Origin: Paenibacillus sp. UNC451MF
Lineage (GTDB): Bacteria; Bacillota; Bacilli; Paenibacillales; NBRC-103111
DNA length: 64,000 nt
Reading direction: 5' to 3'
Assembly (NCBI RefSeq): GCF_000686845.1
Contig: NZ_JMLS01000021.1
Location: 62,001-126,000 of the forward strand
Below are positions 18,642-28,681 of the stretch, piece after piece (position 1 is the first letter of the stretch; every line of letters begins with the position of its first letter). A program made the translations under genes and the position numbers. The notes beneath the pieces were generated by a model. The model did not search any database. It was not told where the DNA came from and saw only the letters and a program-made list of their open reading frames with translations.

Positions 18642-18673
18642 AACAACTTTCTTATGTAGAAGGTTGTTTTTTT
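18642..18673 (+). terminator. Terminator of the AraC-type regulator gene
   Basis: Eleven-pair stem AACAACTTTCT / AGAAGGTTGTT, loop TATGT, T-run of seven. Confidence 0.85.
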
Positions 18674-18850
18674 ATGTCTGTACTATGCTTGTACCAAGAG
18701 TCATAGCCATCTTTTTCAAAATAAAATGAAGTTAAAAAGAGCTTATTGAGTGTTCCTAGTGGCTGCCCTACACTACAACTATTGCTTATGCTTCCTTAGG
18801 TAAGGGTGGCAGGAGCACTACAAAAAAACAACACGAGGGGGAAATGCGGT

Positions 18851-21800
18851 TTGCGTAAACAACAACGATGGTTCGCGTTGGTTATGTCACTGTTTCTATT
18901 GTTTTCTTTGCAACCTGGGCGAGCTTTGGCTGCGACGGGGGATATGATTAGTATTGGGAGCGGAAGTCAATGGCAGGGGAGAGTTTTTGGGAATTTGGGT
19001 GGAACTCCGTCAGCTGACAATTTTCAGATTGCTGAAAATCAGGATGGATCGGCAGTAACAATAAAGGTGGTGGGCGATAAGGGGAAGATTGATTCTAGTA
19101 CCGAAGGGATTGCCTATTACTTTCAGGAAATACCTACTGATGCCAATTACGAGTTGTCTGCGCAAGTAAAAGTAGATGATTGGAAAGCACACAACCAGGT
19201 TTCATTTGGTATTATGCTGAGAAGTAATATTATGGAGACTAATAGTAGCAACAGTACTTATACTGGAGACTACATTGCTCTTGGAGCATATGACCAAGTA
19301 ATGAAGGGCTTTTATAAGCAAGCTTCTCAAGTAAAGACGGGTCTCGAATTCAATAAAGCAAGCGCTCCGGGAATTGGAAAAGTATATGATCTAAGCATTA
19401 GAAAATCAGGAAACGTTTATATCCTGAAATGTGGAGATCAAACCCAAATCATTGACAAGTTTACTGGCAGCATAGCCTATGCTGGGTTCTACACATCAAG
19501 AAATGCGACAGCTACTTTCAGTAATATTCAACTAAAAATGGACTCCAGAGTCCCTACCGGCATCCAAGTTGACGCCGCTTCCATGAAAAAAGATTATTTC
19601 GTAGGCGATAGCCTCGACTTAACCGGACTAAAAGTTAAAGCGCTTTACGGAAGCAGCGAGGAAATTCTTACAGCTAATGATTACATCATTTCTGGATTCG
19701 ACAGCAGCAAAGCGGGTGTGAATCCGATTAATGTTAATTTCAACGGACAAAAGTATACGATTAATCTCAGCATCACAGCTTTAACGGTTGATGCCTTGGA
19801 CATTAAATACTATCCTGCTAAGACTACATACTACAAAGGAGATGAGTTTGATCCTGCTGGTCTTGTTGTTACGGCGACGTATAATACGGGGAAAGTAGCA
19901 GATATCGGCAGCGATCAATATGCCATTTCGATTCCAGGCGCGACGGTAACCGGTTCTACTTATGTGTTCAATACTCCGGGTACCAAGACGGTTAACGTTA
20001 CATCGAAACAAACACCGTCAACCTCCAATGATTTCGATGTCGTCGTCAATAATGCAGATATCTCTGGCTTGGAGATTAAACAGCAGCCTCAAAAAACAGT
20101 CTATTATTTAGGTGATTCTTTAGATTTGGAGGGGTTAGTCGTATATGCCAAGTACAGCGACAATTCCTCGGTTCGTCTGCTGAATACGGAGTACACGGTA
20201 GGCACTTTGGATACGGGTACGCCAGGTACAAAGCAGATTGCGATTACGTATAAAGGAAAATCCGTTAATGTAGTAGTTAACGTCAAACAAAAGCAAGTCG
20301 TTGGCATCGGAGTTACTAAATATCCGCGTACGACTTACGCTTTGAACGAGCCTTTCGATAAAACAGGTTTGGAAGTATCCAAGCTTTATGATAACTCGGA
20401 CAAGGATGTGCTGGCTGAAGGCAGCTATTCCTTAGATAGCTCCTCTGTGGATACGACGAAAGTCGGGACATATGATGTAATCATTACTCCTGCGGATACG
20501 ACTCTTGCGCCAATTGTTTTTAAAGTTACGGTAAGACAACCTGTGGACTACCAATGGAATTCCATCCGGTTTGGCCAATCGACTTCGGCTTCAAATAAAG
20601 TAACAGTAAATGCAGATAACAGCGTGAAGCTGGAGGCTCCCCAAGGCAGCGGTAAGGTAACCGGAGACCATGATGGCATTTCGTTCTACTATACCGAGCT
20701 TGATGCCACGCAAGATAACTTTGTTTTGTCTGCGGATATTACCGTCCTGGAATATGCCAAAGACCCCTATGATGGTCAAGAATCGTTCGGGATTATGGCA
20801 AGAGATGCAATCGGTCCTGCTAATGATTCCAGTGTGTTTGCATCGAATATCGCAGCTATCGGTGGATACAGCGGTGGTACGACCAAACCTAATGGAACGC
20901 AGTTGTTTGTAAGATCCGGTGTTCTAACGAAGGAAGGAACAGGCAGTAAGGGTATTCAGAACATTATGCTGAAAAATGTGAAGCCTTCTGCATCCAACAC
21001 GCCGTACAAATTAACGCTGACCAAAACGAACAGCGGCTTTACAGGAAAAATTAACAACGAGCAGGAATCTATTATTTTCGAGCCGGATATTTTGAACGTT
21101 CAGGATTCCAAAATGTACGTAGGCTTTTATACAGCCCGTCTTGCGACGATTGAAGTACGCAATATCCAACTGACGGTATCGGAGGCTGCGACGGATGCTC
21201 TTAAAGTAGAAGCGCCTAAGAAGCCGGTTACGCCGGACTTCCAAGTGGTCTCACTTGATAAAATCTCTGCAGCGGATTATGAATTGCTGGTCAAATCCAA
21301 TGTGAGCGGTACAGTAACAGTTAAACAAGGACAAACCATTATTGCGCAAGACAAGACAGTAGAAGCAAGCAAAAATGTAGCGATCCGAGCTGCGCTTGCT
21401 GCCAACAGCAGTACGAACTTTAGCTTAACGTTTTTGCCGGATGATACGCAGGCGTTGACATCATACGATAAAATCATCCGTAATTTTACAGTAACCCAGA
21501 AATCTTATGTACAAAACGGAGATATCTATGTTTCTCCAACCGGATCGGCTAACGGTACGGGTATGGAAAATAATCCTTTGGATCTTGACACAGCCGTTGC
21601 TTTTGTAAGAGCGGGTCAAAAAATTATTATGCTCGACGGCAACTACGTACGCAGCTCGAAGCTTGAAATTAAAAAATATAATGACGGTACAGCACAAGCG
21701 ATGAAGTATCTGGTAGCTGCACCTGGAGCAAAACCGGTTATCGACTTTAACAAAAAGTCAGAAGGTGTCGTGCTAAGCGGTAATTACTGGCATGTGAAGG

Positions 21801-24511
21801 GCATTGATTTCGCAAGATCCGCAGATAACACGAAAGGATTCACGGTAGGCGGAAACTACAATATTGTGGAAGCTAGCCGATTCTATGAGAACGGGGATAC
21901 TGGGCTTCAGATCAGCCGCACGGATGATTCGGAGGATAAAGCCCAATGGCCTTCTTACAACTTGATTTTGAACAGTGAATCGTTCGACAACCGTGATCCA
22001 TCCGATAATAACGCCGATGGTTTCGCAGCCAAACTGACAGTCGGTGAAGGCAATATTTTCAGAGGATGTATTTCTCATAACAACATTGATGACGGCTGGG
22101 ATTTATACACAAAAGCTGGATCTGGAGCAATTGGTGCCGTTATTATAGAAAATAGCATTGCCTATAACAACGGTACGTTGACTAACGGTAAAGTAGGTCA
22201 AGGGGATAAAAACGGATTTAAGCTTGGGGGCGAAGGCATTCATGTACCTCATATCATCCGGAACAGTATCGCTTTTGACAACGGAGCCTATGGCTTTACA
22301 AGCAACAGCAACCCGGGCGTAAGAGCAGAGAATAACATTGCATACAACAATGCAAGAGCAAATTTGAACTTCTCTACGTACACTGGTATTCCAACGGACT
22401 TCAGAATCGATGGATTCATTTCTTATCAAAAGGATTACGTAAACAATAACGCTAAAGATAACTATCCTCCTGGCTTGAACTCGGATACAAACTATTTGTT
22501 TAACGGCTCCGTTTCCGTTAATAAGTCTGGGGTCAAGCTGACAGACGCTAACTTTGTAAGCTTGCAGCCGGTTGTTCCTTATCAAAGAAATGCGGACGGC
22601 AGTATTATTTGGGGAGACTTCCTTAAGTTCATTGCACCCATACCGGGAACAGCTCCAGCGGCACCAACAGGCTTGACCGCCAGCGCAGGAGATGCCCAAG
22701 CGATATTGACCTGGACATCAGTAACAGGTGCAACGTATTACAATGTATATCGCGGTGATTCGGAAAACGGCGGATATGCGAAGATCGCATCGAATGTGAC
22801 GAATGCCGTTTATACCAACACAGGTTTGACCAACGGCACGACCTATTATTACAAGGTAACCGGGGGCAACGCCAGCGGTGAGAGTGGTTATTCGAATGTA
22901 GTTAACGTCACTCCTACAGCGGTGGTACAACCACCTCAAGCACCTGGAGCACCAACAGGCTTGACCGCTGAAGGCGGATATCGTGCTGTAACTTTGAAAT
23001 GGACGCAAAGTGCTGGAGCATCGAGCTATACGATTTATCAAAGCACAATCAATAACGGTCCATACACAAAAGCAGCGTCCAACGTAACAAGTGCAACTTA
23101 TACTATCGATAACCTGATTCCATTCACCGAGTACTATTATGTTATCACCGCATCCAATGCGGCAGGCGAAAGCTCCTATTCCACTCAAGCGGGTGCGAGA
23201 ACTTACGGCGGCAGCAGTCCTAGCAAAGGCGGCGGAGGTTCAGGCGGATCCTCGTCGACTGGTAGCGGAAGCACGACTACGAACCAAGATGGAACACATT
23301 TGACAGGTGAAGCAACGGTAGTTACAGCCAACGGTAAGAAAATTGCAAAATGGACGATTGCAGCGGATGCTTTGACAAAAGCGTTTGATGCTGTGAAGGG
23401 AAAAACCGATCAGAAAATTACGATGGAAGTAAAGAGTACGGAAGCGGTCGTAAAAGTGGAAATGCCTGCAAGCGTGCTTACTGCTGGGGCACAAACGGCT
23501 CCTAACGCAGTGCTTTCCATTAAATCAGACGCAGCAACCTATGATCTGCCGATCAGCGTGCTCCACATCGCGGAATTGGTGAAATCTCTTGGAGCTACAG
23601 TAGACAATGTAACCATCAGCTTGACGATCGAGAAGGTATCTGGGACGACGGCCAGCCAAATTTCGGCCAAAATGAAGGATTCCGGTATGACTTTACTATT
23701 TGGTCCTATTGATTTTGTCATTACGGCTGAAGGAAACGGCAAGTCCGTTACGGTAAGCGACTTTGGCGGTACGTATGTGACGAGAACGATGACGCTTACC
23801 CAAACAGCTCCGTTCTCCCAATTAACGGCAGTATGGTACAATCCGGAAACCGGTGATTTAAGCTTTGTGCCTGCCCTATTTGCAACTGTAAATGGAAAAA
23901 CAGAAGCGGCTGTAAAACGTGCGGGCAACAGCATTTATGCCATTGTGAAGGCATCCAAAACGTTTGCTGACTTGCAAGGGCATTGGGCAAAAGGTGAAGC
24001 TGAATTGCTAGCGTCCAAGGGAGTCGTTAACGGTACTTCCGAAACAACCTTTGCACCTGACACTCCTATTACACGCGCTGAATTTGCGACACTGCTCGTA
24101 AGATCTGCAGGACTTTCTACGGAATCCACAGCAAAATTCTCGGATGTAAAATCCGAATGGTATGCGGGTTATGTAGGAGCAGCTTCAAAGGCAGGGCTTG
24201 TAGATGGGTTTGAGGATGGTACGTTCCAACCGAACGCGACCATTACTCGTGAACAAATGGCAACCATGATTGCCCGGGCAATCAAGCTCATGGGCAAGAA
24301 CAGTGATCCGAATGCCAACAAGCTTGAGGCATTTGCAGATAGTAAGGACATTTCCGGCTGGGCAAAGGATGCTATAGCTGGAGCGGTTAACGCAGGGATT
24401 ATTAACGGTGTAACCGATAAGACCTTTGCTCCAAGCAGCAAGGCAACGCGCGCAGAAGCCGCTGTTATGCTCAAGCGTCTGCTGCAGTATGCAGGATTCA
24501 TGAACGAGTAG
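18851..24511 (+). CDS. SLH-anchored multidomain surface protein with PL9-like pectate lyase domain
   Basis: 1886 residues from the TTG at 18851, chosen because GAGGGGG (18835-18841) precedes it; an in-frame GTG at 18806 is the alternative. Order of parts: signal peptide (to about 28); a concanavalin-like domain; four bacterial Ig-like repeats (about 235-570, each with a GLxVxAxY core); a second concanavalin-like domain; a right-handed beta-helix (about 890-1260) with NADGFAAKLTVGEGNIFRGC and DDGWDLYTK, typical of polysaccharide lyase family 9; two fibronectin type III domains (about 1268 and 1366); a Gly/Ser linker; an unassigned 200-residue domain; and three S-layer homology domains (from about 1703, FADLQGHWAKGEAE). 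It likely cleaves pectin on the cell surface and feeds the upstream importer. Confidence 0.85.
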   Translation: MRKQQRWFALVMSLFLLFSLQPGRALAATGDMISIGSGSQWQGRVFGNLGGTPSADNFQIAENQDGSAVTIKVVGDKGKIDSSTEGIAYYFQEIPTDANYELSAQVKVDDWKAHNQVSFGIMLRSNIMETNSSNSTYTGDYIALGAYDQVMKGFYKQASQVKTGLEFNKASAPGIGKVYDLSIRKSGNVYILKCGDQTQIIDKFTGSIAYAGFYTSRNATATFSNIQLKMDSRVPTGIQVDAASMKKDYFVGDSLDLTGLKVKALYGSSEEILTANDYIISGFDSSKAGVNPINVNFNGQKYTINLSITALTVDALDIKYYPAKTTYYKGDEFDPAGLVVTATYNTGKVADIGSDQYAISIPGATVTGSTYVFNTPGTKTVNVTSKQTPSTSNDFDVVVNNADISGLEIKQQPQKTVYYLGDSLDLEGLVVYAKYSDNSSVRLLNTEYTVGTLDTGTPGTKQIAITYKGKSVNVVVNVKQKQVVGIGVTKYPRTTYALNEPFDKTGLEVSKLYDNSDKDVLAEGSYSLDSSSVDTTKVGTYDVIITPADTTLAPIVFKVTVRQPVDYQWNSIRFGQSTSASNKVTVNADNSVKLEAPQGSGKVTGDHDGISFYYTELDATQDNFVLSADITVLEYAKDPYDGQESFGIMARDAIGPANDSSVFASNIAAIGGYSGGTTKPNGTQLFVRSGVLTKEGTGSKGIQNIMLKNVKPSASNTPYKLTLTKTNSGFTGKINNEQESIIFEPDILNVQDSKMYVGFYTARLATIEVRNIQLTVSEAATDALKVEAPKKPVTPDFQVVSLDKISAADYELLVKSNVSGTVTVKQGQTIIAQDKTVEASKNVAIRAALAANSSTNFSLTFLPDDTQALTSYDKIIRNFTVTQKSYVQNGDIYVSPTGSANGTGMENNPLDLDTAVAFVRAGQKIIMLDGNYVRSSKLEIKKYNDGTAQAMKYLVAAPGAKPVIDFNKKSEGVVLSGNYWHVKGIDFARSADNTKGFTVGGNYNIVEASRFYENGDTGLQISRTDDSEDKAQWPSYNLILNSESFDNRDPSDNNADGFAAKLTVGEGNIFRGCISHNNIDDGWDLYTKAGSGAIGAVIIENSIAYNNGTLTNGKVGQGDKNGFKLGGEGIHVPHIIRNSIAFDNGAYGFTSNSNPGVRAENNIAYNNARANLNFSTYTGIPTDFRIDGFISYQKDYVNNNAKDNYPPGLNSDTNYLFNGSVSVNKSGVKLTDANFVSLQPVVPYQRNADGSIIWGDFLKFIAPIPGTAPAAPTGLTASAGDAQAILTWTSVTGATYYNVYRGDSENGGYAKIASNVTNAVYTNTGLTNGTTYYYKVTGGNASGESGYSNVVNVTPTAVVQPPQAPGAPTGLTAEGGYRAVTLKWTQSAGASSYTIYQSTINNGPYTKAASNVTSATYTIDNLIPFTEYYYVITASNAAGESSYSTQAGARTYGGSSPSKGGGGSGGSSSTGSGSTTTNQDGTHLTGEATVVTANGKKIAKWTIAADALTKAFDAVKGKTDQKITMEVKSTEAVVKVEMPASVLTAGAQTAPNAVLSIKSDAATYDLPISVLHIAELVKSLGATVDNVTISLTIEKVSGTTASQISAKMKDSGMTLLFGPIDFVITAEGNGKSVTVSDFGGTYVTRTMTLTQTAPFSQLTAVWYNPETGDLSFVPALFATVNGKTEAAVKRAGNSIYAIVKASKTFADLQGHWAKGEAELLASKGVVNGTSETTFAPDTPITRAEFATLLVRSAGLSTESTAKFSDVKSEWYAGYVGAASKAGLVDGFEDGTFQPNATITREQMATMIARAIKLMGKNSDPNANKLEAFADSKDISGWAKDAIAGAVNAGIINGVTDKTFAPSSKATRAEAAVMLKRLLQYAGFMNE

Positions 24512-24529
24512 CATCTAGATAACAGTTAA

Positions 24530-24578
24530 GGGGTTATCCTTATAAGTCTGATGACTTATGCAGGATAACCCCTTTTTT
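24530..24578 (+). terminator. Strong terminator of the surface protein gene
   Basis: Eleven-pair stem GGGGTTATCCT / AGGATAACCCC with a nested hairpin ATAAGTC-TGAT-GACTTAT, then TTTTTT. Confidence 0.9.
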
Positions 24579-24603
24579 AAATAAGCAAGAAGGAGGCTAG
24601 CTA

Positions 24604-24912
24604 TTAGTAACAAAACCACTTTTTCCAAATATCATCGGATTCGCCGTCCGGACAGTCATTTTTGTGCTTGTCATACCAATCCTTGAAGTCCTTGTTATTG
24701 TCGTAATAATGCTTCCAATCATCATCCTTGTTCCCTTTATTTCCGGAGAAAAAGGATGAGAAATATTGCTCCCAGCTCTGGTTGTTATTGTTCTTTGGAT
24801 TGTTTTGATGATTTTGACTGTTGGAATTGCCGTTGGATGCGAAAGCTGTTGTAGGAAGTATGAATGCAATGAGGAGCAGGGTAACACAAATGAACCTTTT
24901 TAAGTGCCGCAT
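24604..24912 (-). CDS. Small secreted Asn-rich protein, candidate matrix component
   Basis: 102 residues; ATG at 24912 preceded by AAGGAGGG. Clear signal peptide with cleavage after AFA (about residue 25), then an Asn/Ser/Gln-rich segment (NGNSNSQNHQNNPKNNNN), then a Trp/Tyr/Asp/Lys-rich part (WKHYYDNNKDFKDWYDKH) and two cysteines near the end that could form a disulfide. No family is recognised. A SinR-like operator lies 41 nt upstream of the start, which ties it to the EPS regulon and suggests, as inference only, a biofilm matrix or surface role. Confidence 0.65.
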   Translation of the reverse strand: MRHLKRFICVTLLLIAFILPTTAFASNGNSNSQNHQNNPKNNNNQSWEQYFSSFFSGNKGNKDDDWKHYYDNNKDFKDWYDKHKNDCPDGESDDIWKKWFCY

Positions 24913-24952
24913 AACTGCTAACCCTCCTTCTATGAATAAATTGTAAAGAAAT

Positions 24953-24968
24953 GTTCGTTATTAAGAAT
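24953..24968 (-). promoter_or_regulatory. SinR-like operator upstream of the small secreted protein
   Basis: GTTCGTTATTAAGAAT, 13 of 16 matches to the palindrome GTTCTTTATAAAGAAC found repeatedly in the EPS leaders. It is in the leader or promoter region of the minus-strand gene at 24604-24912. Confidence 0.6.
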
Positions 24969-25020
24969 CATACATCAAATAAGGATGTTTGAGAATGTCT
25001 TTTTTTAAAGATTAAAAAAT

Positions 25021-25044
25021 AAAAAAGCTGCCGTAAACGGCAGC
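25021..25044 (-). terminator. Terminator of the tailspike-like genes (minus strand)
   Basis: On the minus strand: GCTGCCG, loop TTTA, CGGCAGC, then TTTTTT. It lies just after the stop of the 916-residue protein. Confidence 0.85.
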
Positions 25045-25051
25045 GATTCTA

Positions 25052-27802
25052 CTAAGTGCTTATGGGGCCGAAATTGTTGAATACAGCCAATAGACCGATT
25101 TCCTTCCATACGATTGTATTATCTGTGATGGTACTTCCTGATGATGTAGGGAAGACTGGAGGTACGGAACCCGATGTGCCGGCAGTGGTCACCTCGTATA
25201 CATGCCCCCCGGATTGGATTCGATATCCTAGAGAAAAGGCTTTGGAAGCGGCCCATGCCTGATTAGTAGCGTACCCGCCTGTTGTGCATATCCAGCCTAC
25301 ATAGCCTCCCGGCTTAGGAGTGGAATTATAAATGATTTGCCCGAGAGTGTATTTGCCGCTGACAGGTAACGCATTCATACGATTATCGGAAAGTCCGGAA
25401 TTAACGTCGACATTATCAATCATCTTAACGGAGGAGCTGGCATCCACTGTAACATTATTGAAAAGACATTTCGTTATTATCATCGACTTATCCATTGTTA
25501 GCCAATGAAGCGACAAAGAAGTGTTTTCCAAGTAACTATTGCTTAGGATCGATCGGTTAGAATGATCCTGTTTGTACACGATCGCATTGATAAAGGTTCC
25601 GTTGTTAAGATAAGCTTCCTCAAAATTGACTTGAATCCCTTGAAAGAGACCGCTGTCGATATTCACTCTTGAGTAGGCTGTAGTGGAGCCTAGGGTCAGA
25701 TCTCCGCCCAGTGCTTTTGTTCTTACTTTCATCACCTTAAGATTGCTCAAGTCGCTAGCTTGAAGATTACCGCCGCTCTCAAGTAAAGTGAGGCCCACTA
25801 TGACATTAGGTCTGCCAACATAATTATCGGGCGCTTTGATAGACACTGGACAGTTCTTCACGGTTACATTATGGATTACGGCACCGGCAACTAGCGTATT
25901 AAAGCCTTTACTCCCTGTAGTATCATTCCAGTCGGTCTCAACCGTTATGTTGGAAATGTAGCATCTGCCGTAATTGTAGCGGGAAATATTGAAGCCGGTA
26001 ACACCTGCATCTGTTATCATAACAGGGCTCCCGCCCTTGGTTTCAGATACTTGGAAGCTCGTGGATGTAATATTGACGGTGTAGTACACTTTATCGACAC
26101 TAATTCCCGTAGGCACCTTACCGAACCATTGTTCAAAGCAAATTTGAGCTCCGTTGCCCATTCCATGAGGTGCAGTATACGCAAATGTACCTGTAGCTAT
26201 ATTGACAGCAGAAGGCATCCCGAAATAACCGTAGATGCTCGACCCGTAAAACAAGCCGTCCTTGATTTGGCAATTGTCGATAAGAGCTCCTTGAACATCC
26301 ATTAGATTCAAATTGGCTTTGTTGAACACGCCGCCGTTAACGACATTATTTCCTTTCACAACTAACGTGCACTGGATGAACGTATTATTGAGATACTTAA
26401 TGTACCATTGATTAGGATAAGAGCTTATTGCTCCTACGTTGTAAGCCTCAAAAGTATTGTTCTGTAGTGTAATCTGAGTTCCATCCGCATTAACAAAGTG
26501 TCCTTTGGCATTATGATGAATATAGTTATTGTAAATGTAAATCCGATAATTTGTTTCCAGCCCGTCCTGATTCAAATAAATGCTTTTGTAAGGAATATTG
26601 CTTTCGCCGACCATCGACTCCACATCAATACCAAACATAGGAGCAGTTCCGTTCCGAAAGTCGGTCGTTACTCCATCGTCAGCATATCCAATATGGTGAA
26701 TCGTGTTATTAGCTACGAAGACATCATTGGAACCGCATAGCGACATGCCTTGTCGTCTGCAATGATGGATATCGCAGCCGTGAATATAAATATGCTGTCC
26801 CATCTCTTCCTGGGTATATTGGGAGGGATCTTCATAACGGACGCTGATTCCTACAAAGATACCGTCGCCCGTACAATTCGATATCTCAATTCCCTGGACT
26901 TCGATGTAATTGGAGCTAAAAACGGCAACGCCATAACCCCCTTCATGAGTGTAATAGGAGTTATCAACCTTGGCGCTAATTTGCGAAATCTGTTCATTTG
27001 TGAGTGGCGATGATGTAATATCGATGACGAATACCATCTTGTTATCTTGATCTATGGTATCGAACCATCCTCTACCCGTAGGAGCTGCTGGAGCAAATTC
27101 ACCATTGGTACGGAAATTGACCAAAGTGTCTTTTGAAACGCTGTCTTTATATTGGTAAAAGCTGTACGTGGTTGTTGTAATACCGTTTATTGACCAGAGT
27201 CTGAAGGTGGATAAAAGGCCAGGATTTTGATAGCGATCGATCACTTCACTTCTAATAAAGTTGGGGTTATCATTCAAAGAACCGTCCGCATTAACCCCGC
27301 CTCTTACAAATTTGACATACATTTCATATTGGTGAGATGCTTTATCGCCGATAATGGTTCCGCCTGAAACTTTTGCGTGATCGATTTGATCAAAATGAAT
27401 GATACGATAACTAGGTGACGAGTTTCCTTCCAACTGCAGCACACAGTCATCTTTCATTTCAAAGTGTATGCCGCTCAGCATATAAATAGCGATGCCATTC
27501 GGATCAATCTTTAGAGAATAAGTTCCACTAGGTAATAGTACATGATTATACCCGCTGGACTTGGCCCAAGATAGCGCGTCGTTAATTCCTTTGGTCGTAG
27601 CGGCCGATTCTGATCCGTCACTATGAATACCCCATTTATCTAATTCTATGACATAAGAATTAGGATTACCGAGGTTGGCATCCAACTCGGCAAGTTTGGT
27701 TTTTAAGCTGGTTTCGGGATCTACGTATACCGCATCCGAAACTGTTATCGGATACATATATTCGTTTTGGGCATTTTTTATTTTTTTCAGCTTACCATCC
27801 AT
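25052..27802 (-). CDS. Tailspike-like right-handed beta-helix protein
   Basis: 916 residues, ATG at 27802 with GGGGGGTGG upstream, no signal peptide. The N terminus (MDGKLKKIKNAQNEYMYPIT, with DAVYVDP close behind) resembles the collar-attachment heads of Bacillus phage tail fibres. Residues about 50-650 have pectin-lyase-fold repeats (for example NNTIHHIGYADDG, YIYNNYIHHNAKGHF). The last 60 residues (GYRIQSGGHVYEVTTAGTSG and VWKEIG) look like the small carbohydrate-binding modules found on phage tail proteins. Expected to bind or cut a polysaccharide. No other phage gene is near, and the gene sits beside the EPS locus, so a domesticated EPS-acting enzyme is possible. How it would leave the cell is not evident. 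Confidence 0.65.
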   Translation of the reverse strand: MDGKLKKIKNAQNEYMYPITVSDAVYVDPETSLKTKLAELDANLGNPNSYVIELDKWGIHSDGSESAATTKGINDALSWAKSSGYNHVLLPSGTYSLKIDPNGIAIYMLSGIHFEMKDDCVLQLEGNSSPSYRIIHFDQIDHAKVSGGTIIGDKASHQYEMYVKFVRGGVNADGSLNDNPNFIRSEVIDRYQNPGLLSTFRLWSINGITTTTYSFYQYKDSVSKDTLVNFRTNGEFAPAAPTGRGWFDTIDQDNKMVFVIDITSSPLTNEQISQISAKVDNSYYTHEGGYGVAVFSSNYIEVQGIEISNCTGDGIFVGISVRYEDPSQYTQEEMGQHIYIHGCDIHHCRRQGMSLCGSNDVFVANNTIHHIGYADDGVTTDFRNGTAPMFGIDVESMVGESNIPYKSIYLNQDGLETNYRIYIYNNYIHHNAKGHFVNADGTQITLQNNTFEAYNVGAISSYPNQWYIKYLNNTFIQCTLVVKGNNVVNGGVFNKANLNLMDVQGALIDNCQIKDGLFYGSSIYGYFGMPSAVNIATGTFAYTAPHGMGNGAQICFEQWFGKVPTGISVDKVYYTVNITSTSFQVSETKGGSPVMITDAGVTGFNISRYNYGRCYISNITVETDWNDTTGSKGFNTLVAGAVIHNVTVKNCPVSIKAPDNYVGRPNVIVGLTLLESGGNLQASDLSNLKVMKVRTKALGGDLTLGSTTAYSRVNIDSGLFQGIQVNFEEAYLNNGTFINAIVYKQDHSNRSILSNSYLENTSLSLHWLTMDKSMIITKCLFNNVTVDASSSVKMIDNVDVNSGLSDNRMNALPVSGKYTLGQIIYNSTPKPGGYVGWICTTGGYATNQAWAASKAFSLGYRIQSGGHVYEVTTAGTSGSVPPVFPTSSGSTITDNTIVWKEIGLLAVFNNFGPIST

Positions 27803-27841
27803 TATTGCACCACCCCCCGCGTTAGTTTGCTGTCAAGTACT

Positions 27842-28681
27842 TTATCCGTTGATCCATGTTCCCCCCTGCAGCTTGGCTGTCTGATTATTGCCGCTCGAGT
27901 CGGGAACGGCTGTCCCTGTGAACGGTTTCGTGAAATCATATAAAGCAGTCACGACCCCACCCGACATTATCTTTACACTGTAAAGAATTCCTTTCATAGG
28001 AATGCTCCCAAGCTGGTTCGCAAATAGGACCAGAATGGACTTGCCAGGTGACTTAAGAACAACCGTAACGGTTATTCGTTGCTGGGTAGGAACAATGGCT
28101 GAAATATTTGCTCCAGCGGTCTTGTCTACTCCATTGATAGATACCGACTTCCAAGCGGACTGCAAGTAGTCGTACCCTGAGCTGTTTCTTCCGAAAGCAG
28201 ATTGAGGAATTCCTCTAGTGGCGTCTAGATAGGAGTTGTAAACCATGCTTTTTGGATCTACCAAAATATCCATAATAACTGTATCGAAAGAGAGGGAGGG
28301 AGTCTGAACGTAGTCGGTTGTCCCATTCATGGACAGGGCATAAGTCAATATAGGCGTTGTCACAGATATACTGGCGCCATTGCTCGTTAGTCCATCTTTA
28401 TTTATAGTTTTTACGGCAAACGTATAGGTTGTTTCTGGATTTAATCCCGTTACATCATACGTTGTGGATGCTGTGCTGCCAACATAGACCGTTCCATTGT
28501 ATATGCCATATCCTGTCACATCATTTGAAGAGCTTGCAGTCCATGATAACGTAACCAGATTGCCCTGTACTTTGGATGCTGTCAGATTCGTAACATTATC
28601 AGGAGGCACCGTGTTGATTACATTTACGGGTTCTAAATCTGACCAGTCCTCATAATAAACAATCGAATTTTGATCTGCCAC
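27842..28681 (-). CDS. Fibronectin III plus laminin-G-like protein, probable tailspike partner
   Basis: 279 residues from the GTG at 28681, which has AAAGGGG 8 nt upstream; an in-frame TTG at 28756 is weaker. After a short N terminus there is one fibronectin type III domain (about 30-115, PPDNVTNLTASKVQGNLVTL then YGIYNGTVYVGS), then a beta-rich domain (about 115-279) with SMNGTTDYVQTPSLSF and ALYDFTKPFTG, typical of concanavalin/laminin-G-like carbohydrate binding. No signal peptide. It is 39 nt upstream of the 916-residue gene in the same direction, so the two are probably made together. Confidence 0.6.
   Translation of the reverse strand: MADQNSIVYYEDWSDLEPVNVINTVPPDNVTNLTASKVQGNLVTLSWTASSSNDVTGYGIYNGTVYVGSTASTTYDVTGLNPETTYTFAVKTINKDGLTSNGASISVTTPILTYALSMNGTTDYVQTPSLSFDTVIMDILVDPKSMVYNSYLDATRGIPQSAFGRNSSGYDYLQSAWKSVSINGVDKTAGANISAIVPTQQRITVTVVLKSPGKSILVLFANQLGSIPMKGILYSVKIMSGGVVTALYDFTKPFTGTAVPDSSGNNQTAKLQGGTWING

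Noticed and set aside
25052-28681. Prophage remnant
   Set aside because: Tailspike-like features are present but no other phage gene, integrase or attachment repeat is visible; kept only as an open possibility.
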